45,480 bases of DNA from CAWDMN01 sp963803155 (GTDB lineage: Bacteria; Acidobacteriota; Terriglobia; Versatilivoradales; Versatilivoraceae). Below are positions 27,182 through 37,086 of the stretch, one piece after another. Numbering within the stretch: position 1 is the first letter of the stretch; every line of letters starts with the position of its first letter. The notes under the pieces are model-generated. The model was given only the letters and a program-made list of their open reading frames with translations, did not search any database and was not told the DNA's origin. Where the stretch lies: assembly GCA_963803155.1 (NCBI GenBank), contig CAWDMN010000114.1, forward strand, positions 1 through 45,480, in the 5' to 3' direction. Made by a program: the position numbers and the translations under genes.

Positions 27182-27430
27182 ATGTCACAGCCAATTCGAG
27201 CAGCCGACAGTCCGTTTGCCGTGGAAGTGGAGGCCGGGAAAAGTTACTTTTGGTGCGCCTGCGGGGGAAGCAAGAAGCAGCCTTTTTGCGATGGAACGCA
27301 CCGAGGGACCGGATTTGCTCCGGTCAAATATGATGCGAGCGAAAATGAGACCGTCTATTTTTGTGGCTGCAAAGGCACGGGGAATCCTCCTTTCTGCGAT
27401 GGAAGCCACAAAAAGCAGACTGGCGGTTGA
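27182..27430 (+). CDS. Double CDGSH iron-sulfur domain protein
   Basis: 82 aa with two CDGSH motifs, each expected to bind a redox-active, pH-labile 2Fe-2S cluster through three Cys and one His. Site 1: C25, C27, C36, H40 (FWCACGGS..PFCDGTH). Site 2: C61, C63, C72, H76 (FCGCKGTG..PFCDGSH). Prokaryotic tandem-CDGSH proteins of about 75-85 aa are known. No membrane anchor is visible, so it is cytosolic. It ends a redox cassette after rubrerythrin and reductase, and a strong terminator follows at 27495. Confidence 0.93.
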   Translation: MSQPIRAADSPFAVEVEAGKSYFWCACGGSKKQPFCDGTHRGTGFAPVKYDASENETVYFCGCKGTGNPPFCDGSHKKQTGG

Positions 27431-28066
27431 AGAAGTTGATGCGAGGCATTTTCGTGCCCCAGCAGGAGACTTCAGGCGCGAGCCGATGAGTTCTAAAGCG
27501 GAGATGGATTTGTCTTGGAAGAGATCATCTCCGCTTTTTTTATTCCAGACAATCTCCTCCCATCATTTTTCGCTGGGCTTTAACCCCCCCCTCGTGAAGT
27601 AGTATATTCCCGGCCCATCCAAAGAAAATCCTTTGTTCCCGGTTGTTTTCGGTATTTACTATATTTATAGATCAGTGTTGAAGCCGTTCGTCTTTGATAA
27701 GGAAATCCACGACACTTTTTTCATGAGCCAAAATTTCCCCTGCCCGACAATGCCTCAAGTGCTGATGGGAGTTTTTGAGGGGGGAGATGAATCGGAAATT
27801 GTGGTGGTTCGGAATTTCTTTCGTTCTTTCCCGAATGTGTTTGCTCGGATTTTTTCGGGGGAAAGGCTGGGTCCACTTCTCCTTTGAAAAATAGGGTCAA
27901 TTTTGAGCAGAGTTAATCGCAGGACGGTTCTTTTGCTTTTCCTCGGGGCAGACACCTTCAAAATTCCCGTCTGGCGTGCCGCCTCTTTAATTTGAATGAC
28001 TTTCGATGCCATCGGAATGAAACAAACGATGTTGACCGTTGGCTTGAGATAAGGAGAATCCGGGGA
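27431..28066 (+). other. Intergenic region after the redox cassette
   Basis: Starts with the terminator at 27495-27541. An 84-codon frame (27633-27887) has no start signal or recognisable motif. AAGGAG at about 28051 belongs to the kinase gene. Confidence 0.5.
27495..27541 (+). terminator. Rho-independent terminator of the redox cassette
   Basis: A perfect 12-bp stem (AAAGCGGAGATG at 27495-27506, CATCTCCGCTTT at 27526-27537), with a 19-nt loop and a run of T. It lies 65 bp after the CDGSH stop. Confidence 0.85.
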
Positions 28067-31000
28067 ATGAACATTCTTCAGATTGAATGGCCGACAGAGC
28101 TGCTGCCGGATGGATTATTTCTGCTGCTGGCTGGGGCAGTCATTGCCGCGGGATGGTACTTTTTCCGAAAAAAAATTCACAAACAGCAGCAGGAGTTGGA
28201 ACGGGAACGACAACTAGCCCAGGAGCGGCAGCACGCCCACGAGGTGATGAAGAAGAACAAAGAACTCTATCAGTTCTTGACAGATAACGCTCAAGACATG
28301 ATCTCACGCCATCGTGCCGATGGGACAATACAATATGTCTCGCCATCCTGCCGCTCCCTGCTCGGCTATGAACCGGATGAGATGATCGGCCACAAGCCCG
28401 AAGAATTTATACCCTCGGATGATCTTTTCGGAGTTTGGGAATGCATTCAGGCTGCTGTTGCAGGACGAAAGAACAATTACCGCGCGCAACATCGCATGCG
28501 GCACCATGGAGGGTTCTGGGTTTGGGTGGAGACGAATGGAGGCCTGTTTTACGATCAGGCAGGCAATCTGGTGGAAATTCATTGCATCGTTCGAGACATC
28601 ACCCAACGCAGACAAGTGGAAGAAGAACTTCACAGCAGCCGTCAGATGCTGGCGCTAATCTTGAATTCCATTCCCCAGTCTATTTTTTGGAAGGATCGGG
28701 AGAGTATCTATCAGGGATGCAATGAAGTCTTTGCCCGGGCAGTGGGACTGGAACACCCGGAACAGGTGATCGGGAAGACAGATTATGATCTGCCTTGGGC
28801 GCACATGGAAGTGGAGGACTATCGCGCCGCTGACCAGGAGATCGTCAAAGGTGGGAATCCCCAAAAACATGCCATTCGGCTTCTCCAACAAGCCGATGGG
28901 CGTCAGTCCTGGATCGACATATCCAAAGTCCCCCTTTTTGATAGTCGCGGAAAAGCTTCCGGTGTTTTGGGAATTTATGAAGACTGCACGGAACGCCTGC
29001 GAATGGAAGAGACGCTGCGGGAATCGGAAAAAAGGAACCGGCGCTTGTTTGAGACCATGCCTCATGGTGTGGTATATCAGGACGCCCAAGGGCACATCAT
29101 TGAAGCTAATCCCGCAGCGGAAAAAATTCTGGGATTGTCTTTAGACCAGCTGCAGCAGCGAACTTCCATTGATCCGATGTGGCGTTCGATCCATGAAGAT
29201 GGGACGGATTTTCCGGGAGTGGAGCATCCTTCCATGGTTGCATTGCGCACCGGGGAGGAAGTCCACAATGCCATCATGGGGGTCTTCATCCCTCAGCAGA
29301 ATAGAATTGGCTGGATTAAAGTAGATGCAGTTCCGCTTTTCAAGGTGGGGGAGAGTGTGCCGCATCAGGTTTATACTACCTTTGAGGATATCACGGAGCG
29401 CAGAGTGGCAGTTAAAGCGCTTCGAGAGAGCGAAGAACGCTACCGGCAGGTGATCCAATCGAGTCCCATGGGAATGCACATGTATGAATTGCAGGAATCT
29501 GATCGTCTCATCTTCCTTGGAGCGAATCCGGCCGCCGATCAAATCCTGGGGATCGAGAATTCAAAGTTCATCGGTATGACCATTGAAGAAGCCTTCCCTC
29601 CTCTGATTTCGACGGAAGTGCCCCTGCGTTACCGGAGAGCCGCCGCCGATGGGATCTCCTGGCAGACCGAAGAGGTTATCTACGAGCATGGCGCCATCAA
29701 AGGTGCATATGAAGTGTTCGCTTTTCAAGCCGGGAAGAATCGGGTCACTGCGATGTTTTTGGACATTACAAAACGCAAACAGACGGAAGAAGAAAAGAAC
29801 AAAGCAGTCCAAGCTTTGCTGGAAAGTGAGAGGAAATTCAAAGAGCTGGCGGAACTTCTTCCAGAGACCATCTACGAGAGCGACAGAGATGGACGCATCA
29901 CTTTTGCCAACCAAATTGCCTTAAAAAAGTATGGTTATTCGCAAGAGGACTTGGACCGGGGGCTGAATGTTATGGAAACACTGGCCTTCGCGGACAGGGA
30001 GAAGGCTAAAGAAAACCTCAGCAAACTGATGCGCGGAGGAATATTACCCCCCAGAGAGTACACGGCCTTAAGACGTGATGGCTCCACCTTTCCTATCATC
30101 ATTTATTCTTCAACCATTGTATCGCAAGGCCAGATCGAGGGGCTGCGCGGGATTATAGTCGATATCACCGAGCAGAAACAGGCGGAAGAAGAGCGGCTGA
30201 AGTTGGACCGCCAAATGCAACAAGCTCAAAAATTGGAAAGCCTCGGCGTTTTGGCTGGAGGGATCGCGCATGATTTTAATAATATCCTTACTTCCATTTT
30301 GGGGAATGCCAGCTTGGCGCTGGAGGAACTGCCACCTTTGACTCCGGGGAGGGAGAACTTGGAGGGGATTGAAGAGGCCGCCCGGCGGGCCGCCGATCTC
30401 TGCCGCCAGATGCTGGCATACTCAGGCAAAGGGCGATTTGTCATAGAGCGTCTGAATTTGAATGACTTGATCGACGGTCTGGTCCATTTGTTGAAGACCT
30501 CCATTTCGAAAAAAGCTGCGCTGAACCTTCACCTCGAAAAAGGGCTTCCACCGGTTTCTGGAGATGCTACGCAGATGCGGCAGGTCATTATGAATCTGGT
30601 CATCAATGCCTCAGAAGCCATTGGAGAACAAAACGGTTTTGTCACTGTTGCTACGGGAATGATGGAATGCTCCAGCGAATATTTACGGAGCTGCTGGTTT
30701 CATGAACCCACTTTGGAGCCGGGATATTATATATGGCTGGAAGTTTCGGATACAGGTTGCGGCATGAATGCTGAAGTGCAACGGCGCATTTTTGAGCCCT
30801 TCTTCACTACTAAATTCACTGGGCGCGGATTGGGACTCTCTGCGGTCCTCGGCATCGTCCGGGGGCACAATGGGGCTTTACAGGTGGAAAGCCAGCTGGG
30901 GAAGGGCACTACCTTCCGCCTCCTCTTTCCCGCAGTTCAGGCGGATGCCGTACTGGTTCGAAAAGAGAGTACACAATCCGATCATTGGAAAGGCAAAGGC

Positions 31001-31360
31001 CGTGTACTTCTTGTGGATGACGAACAAGATGTCCGGACACTTGGGCAAAAAATGCTGGAACGGCTTGGTTTTGAAGTGGCGGTAGCTGCCAATGGATTCG
31101 AGGCGCTGGAAATTTATAAGCAACGGCCCGGTCAATTTGTTTTGGTGCTGTTGGATTTGACTATGCCTTACTTGAATGGAGAAGAGACTTTTCGGGAGTT
31201 GTGCCAGATCGATCCGCAAGTGAAGGTCATCCTGAGCAGCGGATATTCGGAATCCGAAGTGGCGTCCCGTTTTGCGGGAGAAAGGTTGGCGGGATTCATT
31301 CAAAAGCCTTATAGTTTGCAGGAACTGCGCCAACGGCTGCGCGAGGTGTTGAAAATTTAG
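28067..31360 (+). CDS. Hybrid sensor histidine kinase with five PAS domains
   Basis: 1097 aa from the ATG at 28067 (AAGGAGAATCCGGGGA upstream). One N-terminal membrane helix (about 15-35) precedes a short coiled coil. Five PAS/PAC units follow at about 64-184, 195-310, 325-445, 455-570 and 587-705. Then come HisKA with H735 in GGIAHDFNNIL, HATPase with NLVINASEAIG, VSDTGCGM and GLGLSAVLGIVRGH, and a C-terminal receiver with phospho-acceptor D1030 in LVLLDLTMP. There is no HAMP or periplasmic sensor domain, so sensing is probably by cytosolic PAS cofactors or ligands. No adjacent response regulator exists, making it an orphan hybrid; a phosphotransfer partner must be elsewhere. Confidence 0.93.
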   Translation: MNILQIEWPTELLPDGLFLLLAGAVIAAGWYFFRKKIHKQQQELERERQLAQERQHAHEVMKKNKELYQFLTDNAQDMISRHRADGTIQYVSPSCRSLLGYEPDEMIGHKPEEFIPSDDLFGVWECIQAAVAGRKNNYRAQHRMRHHGGFWVWVETNGGLFYDQAGNLVEIHCIVRDITQRRQVEEELHSSRQMLALILNSIPQSIFWKDRESIYQGCNEVFARAVGLEHPEQVIGKTDYDLPWAHMEVEDYRAADQEIVKGGNPQKHAIRLLQQADGRQSWIDISKVPLFDSRGKASGVLGIYEDCTERLRMEETLRESEKRNRRLFETMPHGVVYQDAQGHIIEANPAAEKILGLSLDQLQQRTSIDPMWRSIHEDGTDFPGVEHPSMVALRTGEEVHNAIMGVFIPQQNRIGWIKVDAVPLFKVGESVPHQVYTTFEDITERRVAVKALRESEERYRQVIQSSPMGMHMYELQESDRLIFLGANPAADQILGIENSKFIGMTIEEAFPPLISTEVPLRYRRAAADGISWQTEEVIYEHGAIKGAYEVFAFQAGKNRVTAMFLDITKRKQTEEEKNKAVQALLESERKFKELAELLPETIYESDRDGRITFANQIALKKYGYSQEDLDRGLNVMETLAFADREKAKENLSKLMRGGILPPREYTALRRDGSTFPIIIYSSTIVSQGQIEGLRGIIVDITEQKQAEEERLKLDRQMQQAQKLESLGVLAGGIAHDFNNILTSILGNASLALEELPPLTPGRENLEGIEEAARRAADLCRQMLAYSGKGRFVIERLNLNDLIDGLVHLLKTSISKKAALNLHLEKGLPPVSGDATQMRQVIMNLVINASEAIGEQNGFVTVATGMMECSSEYLRSCWFHEPTLEPGYYIWLEVSDTGCGMNAEVQRRIFEPFFTTKFTGRGLGLSAVLGIVRGHNGALQVESQLGKGTTFRLLFPAVQADAVLVRKESTQSDHWKGKGRVLLVDDEQDVRTLGQKMLERLGFEVAVAANGFEALEIYKQRPGQFVLVLLDLTMPYLNGEETFRELCQIDPQVKVILSSGYSESEVASRFAGERLAGFIQKPYSLQELRQRLREVLKI

Positions 31361-31491
31361 CGTAACCCACCTAGTGGTTTGGCCTTTGAAATCTCACTCA
31401 GTTTTTCAAAGAGTCGTTCCATCACACACATGGAATTCCAAAACCAGAGAAGGATTCTGAGCGTCACGAGAGGGATATCCAAGGAAAACCA

Positions 31492-34400
31492 TCACGGTAC
31501 GACGGACATTGGGATAAAACTCCCGTCGCCGGTGCGGGCCCCTGGTTCTCCTCCGTCATTGATGACGGCATAGGTAATGAAGGGATTGCTGCCGCTCATC
31601 CGGATCACACGGGCATATCCCTGGCGGACTCCGGCAGCATATTTATCCAGAATCATGTCGATCTGCTTCCATTGCCTGGGGCTCACAGTTACGCCTTGCA
31701 CCGTCCCTTTACGCTCTCCGGTTTCGCCATCATAGATCTCAACATTAAAAATGTCCGTGCTTTGATCCCATTCCCCCGTGTTGACAATGGCGAGGTTGCT
31801 CCGGTTCTCGAGATTCTGCTGCAATCCGAACAGCCAAGCCGAGCCAAGCGCGGAGGAGCCATAAGGAGTTCCCGGATAGAAGAGTCCATACTGACCGCCA
31901 TTCGACAAGATCGCCGCGGTGCGCGCTCCCACGAAAATGCCATCCACATCCCCCCGATCGGTGGTGACAAATAGCGCGCCGGCTTGCGAAGTCCCATGGG
32001 GCGCTAATCCAGAGACTCCGGACTGGCGCAGGTAATCGATGATATCAGGAATGATCAATTGTTGGCTGGGCGGCAAGGGCATGGAAAATGCGACCGCTCC
32101 ATTGGCGGTCTGATTGCCGCTGGAAACGTAAGTAAAATGAACATTGCGCGTCACTCCATAGGAATTGGTGAGCACCAGTTCCGAAGAGAACACGGGAGTT
32201 TCAACGATCACGGGGAGCGTCAAACCTGGTTTGCCCGCGTACGCCGTTTCGGGAATCGGCGGCACAAAAGAGCCGTCCGACGTAATCTGGTCATTGATGA
32301 CCGCATAAGCGTAGTAGGAGGCAACCCCGCTCATTCTCTCTATGCGGACGAATCCATTGTTCAGGCTCATCCCATTGGAAACAAGAATTTCATTGATTTG
32401 GTGAAAGCCTCCAGGAGGCAGAGAAATCTCGGGCAACGTCAGCGAAAAGGGATTGTTCAAATCGCCGGAGTAGACGGTGAGGCTCAAAACAATGTCTCCC
32501 TCTTCAAGGCTTCCCATATTTTGCAGGGCCACATTGCTGCGGTCATGCTGGTTTTGCCGGAGTCCATACAGGAAAGAGGGAGTGCGCAGCCCTTGAACTG
32601 CATCCAGACCCAGATAGGCCAATCCAGCCCGGCCATTGGTCACGGCACTGGTGGTCCTCGTCGTGATGGAAATGTCATCAGCGGAGGAAATGCTCCAGCA
32701 GCGGATCCGCAATGTGCCGCCCTGGTTCCCGCTGTCGGGGATCCGCACCCCGAGAGACTCCAGGTAATTGATGGCGTTGGTTTGAATTTTCTGCTGTCCG
32801 GCCTGCAATACATCCGAAGCCACTCCGCTCGAATCGCCAAATGCATCGACGAAAGAGAAATCGAGGACGGCATTGCGCGTTCCCCGATTGGTCAAACCCA
32901 GGGCGGATGTATAGTAGGAATTGTTGACGCCGCTCGATGAGAGAACAATCGGAACAAAGAGGGTGGCAACCGGATCGGAATCGGAAACATCATTCTGGGC
33001 TACCGCAAGAGTGACCCGTTTGGTTATGCCGTCGTAACCGGCGGAAAAGACGACGGCTGTCGAGGAGGTCACACTTGTAGTGTTGACCTGGAAGCTGACA
33101 GAACTGGCGCCGGCGGGAATAGTGACGCTGGCCGGGATTGTGGCAATCAGTTTATTGCTGCTAGTTAGGGCGACGGTCGCCGCTGCTGGCGCGGCCGCGC
33201 CATTCAAGCTCACGACTCCGGTCACGGATGTCCCTCCCTTTATGCTGGTAGGAGTAACCGAAATGAAGGAAATTTGAAGGGGTTCAACGGTGAAAGCCAC
33301 CGGAGCAGAGGGACTGTCCGTGGAAGCATTGATGACGGTAATCTGTTTTTCTCCCACGGTACCGATGTCGGCGGAGGAAATGGCCGCCGTCACTTGATTT
33401 TCGTTGATGAAGGTGGTGGCCCTTTCAACTCCATTCCAGCGCACTTTGGAGGTTTTGGCAAAATACTTTCCGTCCAGCGTCAAAGTGAATCCGGCTCCTC
33501 CCGCCACGGCGGAGGAGGGACTGATTCGCGTTATGACTGGCAAGGCGTTCCCTATAGTAAAATTAAAAGCGGCGGAAGTCCCGCCGCCAGGCGCGGGATT
33601 GAATACAGTGATTTTTATCGCGCCGGGTTTAGCCAGATCATCGGCGCTGATGGATGCCTTCAGTTGAGTGGGGCTGACAAAGCTGGTTTCCCGTTCTCCC
33701 CCGTTCCACTGAACTTTTGAAGTGTCGACAAAATTGGCGCCCGTCACGGTCATCGTGAAAGCGGGATCTCCCGCGCGCAGAGTGGATGGTTCACTCTTGC
33801 TCAGAGTCGGAACCGGATTGTTGACTGTGAAATTGGCGGCTTCCGACACGCCTCCCTGGTCGGGATTGATTACGGTGATTGGAATTGCGCCGGCTTTTAA
33901 AATATCCGCGGAGGTGATGGAAGCTGTTAATTTTGTGCCGCTGACGAATTGGGTCGTACGCTCCTCACCATTCCAACGCACTTTGGAGCCTGAGACAAAT
34001 TTTGATCCATTCACGGTGAGCGAGAAGGCGGCGCTGCCGGCCAGGGTGGAAGTGGGATTGAGCCCGGAAAGAGCCGGTGGCGGGACGGTGACGACGAAGT
34101 TGATGGAACTGGAAGCGCCACCTCCCGGGGTGGGATTAAATACCGTCATCGGGACTGTGGCAGGCTGAGCCAATTGGCTCTGGGCAAGCGCCACGGACAG
34201 TTCCGTTGGACTGATGTATTTGGTCGTCATATCCGAACCGTTCCAGCGAACCTTAGAAGCGGCTACGAAATTACTCCCCTGCACCGACAAGGCAAGAGTG
34301 CTGGTTCCGGCCGCGACGGATGCGGGAGAAAGCTTGGTCAAGGCAGGCACTGGGTTTGTGACCTGGAACGTCATCCCATTCGAAGCCCCCCCACCCGGCG

Positions 34401-37086
34401 TTGGGTTGAATACCGTCACAGTCACAGCTCCCACGGTGCTCAACGATTTTACCGGGACGACGGCAGTCACCCGGGTAGAGTTGACAAAAGTGGTTGCGAG
34501 ATCCGCTCCGTTCCAACGGATGGTGGAACCGGCCACCAAATTGGCGCCGTTGGCCGTGATGGTGAGGGCGTCCGCTCCCACCGTACTGGAGGTGGGAGAC
34601 AGGCTTGACAATGCGGGCGCCGGATTGTTGACGGTGAAGTTTTGGCTGTTGGAGGTTCCCCCTCCAGGGTCAGGATTAATCACGGTCACCGGAAACGTTC
34701 CACCCGTCGAGACATCCCCGGCATTGAGAGTAGCTTGCAGTTTTGTGCTGCTTACAAAAGTAGTGGAGCGTTCCTGCCCGTTCCAGCGAACTTTTGAGTC
34801 GGCGATGAACTTGGAGCCGTTGACCGTGAGCGTCACATTGGCGCCCAGTAGCGCCGAGGCCGGAGTAATGCTGGTGGTGGCCGGCGTTTGGTTGTTCACT
34901 GTAAAGGATTCCGCGTTGGAAGTCCCGCCCCCCGTGGGCAGATTGACAACGGTTATGGAGGCAACGGCCGCCACTTGAAAATCACTGGACGGCAAGACCG
35001 CACTTAATTGGGTAGAGCTGACAAAAGTTGTAGTCCGGCTTAGCCCGTTCCAGCGTACTACCGAGCCATCCACAAAATTAATTCCCTTGACCGTCAAGCT
35101 GAGGGCATTGCTCCCCGTGGCGATAGTGTTGGGAGTGAGCGAGGTAATGGCAGGCAGAGGATTATCAATCGTAAATGTCAGAGCATTGGAGAGTCCCCCG
35201 CCCGGCGCAGGGGTGAAAACCGTGACCGTCGCACTTCCCACTCCAGGAAGGTCGGACGCAAGGATGGCCGCCCGCAATTCCGTGCTCCCCACATAAGTGG
35301 TAGCGCGGTCCAGCCCGTTCCAACGCACTTTGGAATCGGAGCTAAAGTCGGTTCCGGTGAGGATCAATTGAAAAGCGGCACTGCCTGCTGGTTTGATGTT
35401 AGGACTGATGCTGGTCAGGGTCGGGGCGGGCCGGACATAGGAAATTGAAAAGTTGAAGGGGTTGGATTCTCCTCCTTGAGGGGCCGGATTGAAAACTGTG
35501 ACCAGCGCGGTCCCAGCGCTGACAATGTCACTGGCGGGAATGTCCGCCCGCAATTCCGCGCCGCCCACCACGGTGGTAGTTCGAGGGCTGCCATTCCATC
35601 GTACGATTGATCCTGAAACAAAGTTGATGCCGGCCACGTCTAGCACAAAGGCAACCCCTCCGTAAACAACGGAACTGGGACTCAGCCCGGTGATGGTGGG
35701 GACTGGATTGATCGCATTGATTGTGAATGACTGAGCCAGCGAAATGCCGCCGCCCGGAGGTGGATTCCAAACCATGACCGCAGCCGTTCCCGCTGCCGCA
35801 AGATCCGCCTGGGTGATGATAGCCCGCAATTCGGTGCCGCTCACAAAAGTAGTATCTTTATCCACCAGATTCCATTTCACCTTGGCGCCCGCCACAAAAT
35901 TGCCGCCAGTGACCGTCAGAGTAAACGGGGAGGAGCCTGCAGTGACCGAAGCGGGATTCATCGCAGTCAGCGTGGGAGCGGGATTACAACTTATGGTGGT
36001 TATAAATGCCGGAGCCTGACTGGGCTGCAATGGGTCGTTGAAGCGGGGCAGATCCAGAGTTCCGCCCGTGGGAGAAAGCTGGGCTTGAATGGTGCCTTGG
36101 CCAATATCCGCGCTTCCCGTAAAGGAAACCTGGGGAATGACGGTAAACGATTCCACATTGGCATCGCTAATAGACTGGTTGGTGGTCGTGAATTGATATA
36201 CAACGTCAGTGGGAGTCTTATTGACCACCTGAAGCGTGCCCGGCCCTGCATTCGCGGTGATGGAGTCAGGCCAATTAATGGTCACTCCTGAAGGGAGACC
36301 CGTCACTACAATATGGATTTGTGTATTGGCCGTCGCGCCATAAAGGGGACGGGGAGAAAGCGGGGAGACGGACGACACCGGAACCTGCTGGACAAATGCG
36401 GATATAAACCCCTCCGTGAGGGTAATCGAGGGATTAAAGGTAGATCCGCAAACCGGAATGGTCACGCCCGTCACTCCTACACTCAAACCAGACTTGGTGG
36501 AAGCGACGACAGTGGTTGGAGAGGAAAAGGTAAAGGTGTTGGCCGGATTCTGATCCAAGAAAACAGCAATGTCACTGTTCAGAGCGTTGGTGGTTACATT
36601 GGCGCGCACGCCATTAATCTTGATGGAGTCTCCATTATTGATGGACAAACCGGCGGGAATAGTCAGAGCAATTTGTCCGCCGGTCCCCGTGTCGGCGGTC
36701 ACCTGCGCGGTTATGCCCGTATTGACCCAGCCTCCCGTCATACGAATGGCGATGCCTGCCGTGTCCAGAATGCCGGAGTTGGAGAGGCTGACGGGAAAGG
36801 CCCCCGAAAATGCGTTGGAAATTGAAACTCCTGGGTAGAGAAGCAGCAGCGTGCTGGCTTGAGTCACTTGAGATCCCGCGCCCGACTTGGAAAGAGTCAG
36901 GTCGCCTAGCACTTCCGCCACACCCGTCTGAATGACGGAGTTGGTGCTGCTTGCGACTTGGATAGTCACTTGAGCCTGGACAGCCAACGGAAAGAGCAGA
37001 GATAAAAACATCGGCAGATGGAACGAGCGGGATCGACGCTTGTTCTCGAATAGTTGGCGCACAATTTGTCGAGGCATTAAATTCAT
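31492..37086 (-). CDS. Giant secreted protein with ten IPT/TIG repeats and a duplicated C-terminal module
   Basis: 1864 aa from the ATG at 37086 (a GTG at 37098 is also in frame). A signal peptide ends near residue 38 (LLFPLAVQAQ). A beta-rich N-terminal region of unknown type runs to about 365. Ten tandem IPT/TIG Ig-like repeats of about 90 aa (about 366-1265) share the pattern GxNFVxxSxVRWNG, xxTTFVxxTxL, NPxPGGG. One more Ig-like domain follows. From about 1372 to the end are two diverged copies of a roughly 240-aa module (RSNVALQN...MSGVASYYAYAVIND and RSNLAIVN...MSGSNPFITYAVIND), each ending GSFxPx. The style matches large acidobacterial surface proteins. Likely adhesion or matrix function; no catalytic motif or anchor is seen. 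Confidence 0.85.
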   Translation of the reverse strand: MNLMPRQIVRQLFENKRRSRSFHLPMFLSLLFPLAVQAQVTIQVASSTNSVIQTGVAEVLGDLTLSKSGAGSQVTQASTLLLLYPGVSISNAFSGAFPVSLSNSGILDTAGIAIRMTGGWVNTGITAQVTADTGTGGQIALTIPAGLSINNGDSIKINGVRANVTTNALNSDIAVFLDQNPANTFTFSSPTTVVASTKSGLSVGVTGVTIPVCGSTFNPSITLTEGFISAFVQQVPVSSVSPLSPRPLYGATANTQIHIVVTGLPSGVTINWPDSITANAGPGTLQVVNKTPTDVVYQFTTTNQSISDANVESFTVIPQVSFTGSADIGQGTIQAQLSPTGGTLDLPRFNDPLQPSQAPAFITTISCNPAPTLTAMNPASVTAGSSPFTLTVTGGNFVAGAKVKWNLVDKDTTFVSGTELRAIITQADLAAAGTAAVMVWNPPPGGGISLAQSFTINAINPVPTITGLSPSSVVYGGVAFVLDVAGINFVSGSIVRWNGSPRTTTVVGGAELRADIPASDIVSAGTALVTVFNPAPQGGESNPFNFSISYVRPAPTLTSISPNIKPAGSAAFQLILTGTDFSSDSKVRWNGLDRATTYVGSTELRAAILASDLPGVGSATVTVFTPAPGGGLSNALTFTIDNPLPAITSLTPNTIATGSNALSLTVKGINFVDGSVVRWNGLSRTTTFVSSTQLSAVLPSSDFQVAAVASITVVNLPTGGGTSNAESFTVNNQTPATTSITPASALLGANVTLTVNGSKFIADSKVRWNGQERSTTFVSSTKLQATLNAGDVSTGGTFPVTVINPDPGGGTSNSQNFTVNNPAPALSSLSPTSSTVGADALTITANGANLVAGSTIRWNGADLATTFVNSTRVTAVVPVKSLSTVGAVTVTVFNPTPGGGASNGMTFQVTNPVPALTKLSPASVAAGTSTLALSVQGSNFVAASKVRWNGSDMTTKYISPTELSVALAQSQLAQPATVPMTVFNPTPGGGASSSINFVVTVPPPALSGLNPTSTLAGSAAFSLTVNGSKFVSGSKVRWNGEERTTQFVSGTKLTASITSADILKAGAIPITVINPDQGGVSEAANFTVNNPVPTLSKSEPSTLRAGDPAFTMTVTGANFVDTSKVQWNGGERETSFVSPTQLKASISADDLAKPGAIKITVFNPAPGGGTSAAFNFTIGNALPVITRISPSSAVAGGAGFTLTLDGKYFAKTSKVRWNGVERATTFINENQVTAAISSADIGTVGEKQITVINASTDSPSAPVAFTVEPLQISFISVTPTSIKGGTSVTGVVSLNGAAAPAAATVALTSSNKLIATIPASVTIPAGASSVSFQVNTTSVTSSTAVVFSAGYDGITKRVTLAVAQNDVSDSDPVATLFVPIVLSSSGVNNSYYTSALGLTNRGTRNAVLDFSFVDAFGDSSGVASDVLQAGQQKIQTNAINYLESLGVRIPDSGNQGGTLRIRCWSISSADDISITTRTTSAVTNGRAGLAYLGLDAVQGLRTPSFLYGLRQNQHDRSNVALQNMGSLEEGDIVLSLTVYSGDLNNPFSLTLPEISLPPGGFHQINEILVSNGMSLNNGFVRIERMSGVASYYAYAVINDQITSDGSFVPPIPETAYAGKPGLTLPVIVETPVFSSELVLTNSYGVTRNVHFTYVSSGNQTANGAVAFSMPLPPSQQLIIPDIIDYLRQSGVSGLAPHGTSQAGALFVTTDRGDVDGIFVGARTAAILSNGGQYGLFYPGTPYGSSALGSAWLFGLQQNLENRSNLAIVNTGEWDQSTDIFNVEIYDGETGERKGTVQGVTVSPRQWKQIDMILDKYAAGVRQGYARVIRMSGSNPFITYAVINDGGEPGARTGDGSFIPMSVVP
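33280..36000 (-). repeat. Ten tandem about 270-bp repeats encoding IPT/TIG domains
   Basis: The segment CCGTTCCARCGNACTTT (plus-strand view) recurs near 33431, 33703, 33969, 34240, 34509, 34780, 35048, 35318, 35590 and 35868, spaced 266-278 bp. The units are diverged at DNA level, indicating old duplications kept in frame. Confidence 0.85.

Noticed and set aside
27633..27887. 84-codon plus frame after the redox terminator
   Set aside because: No ribosome site, no motif and phenylalanine-rich composition typical of noncoding T-rich DNA.
33080..34978. Long plus-strand frames opposite the IPT/TIG gene
   Set aside because: They follow the repeat period of the reverse-strand gene and arise from its codon pattern; they show no domains or ribosome sites.
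33280..36000. CRISPR-like regular spacing
   Set aside because: The 270-bp period is in-frame protein repeats, far longer than CRISPR repeats, with no cas genes in the window.
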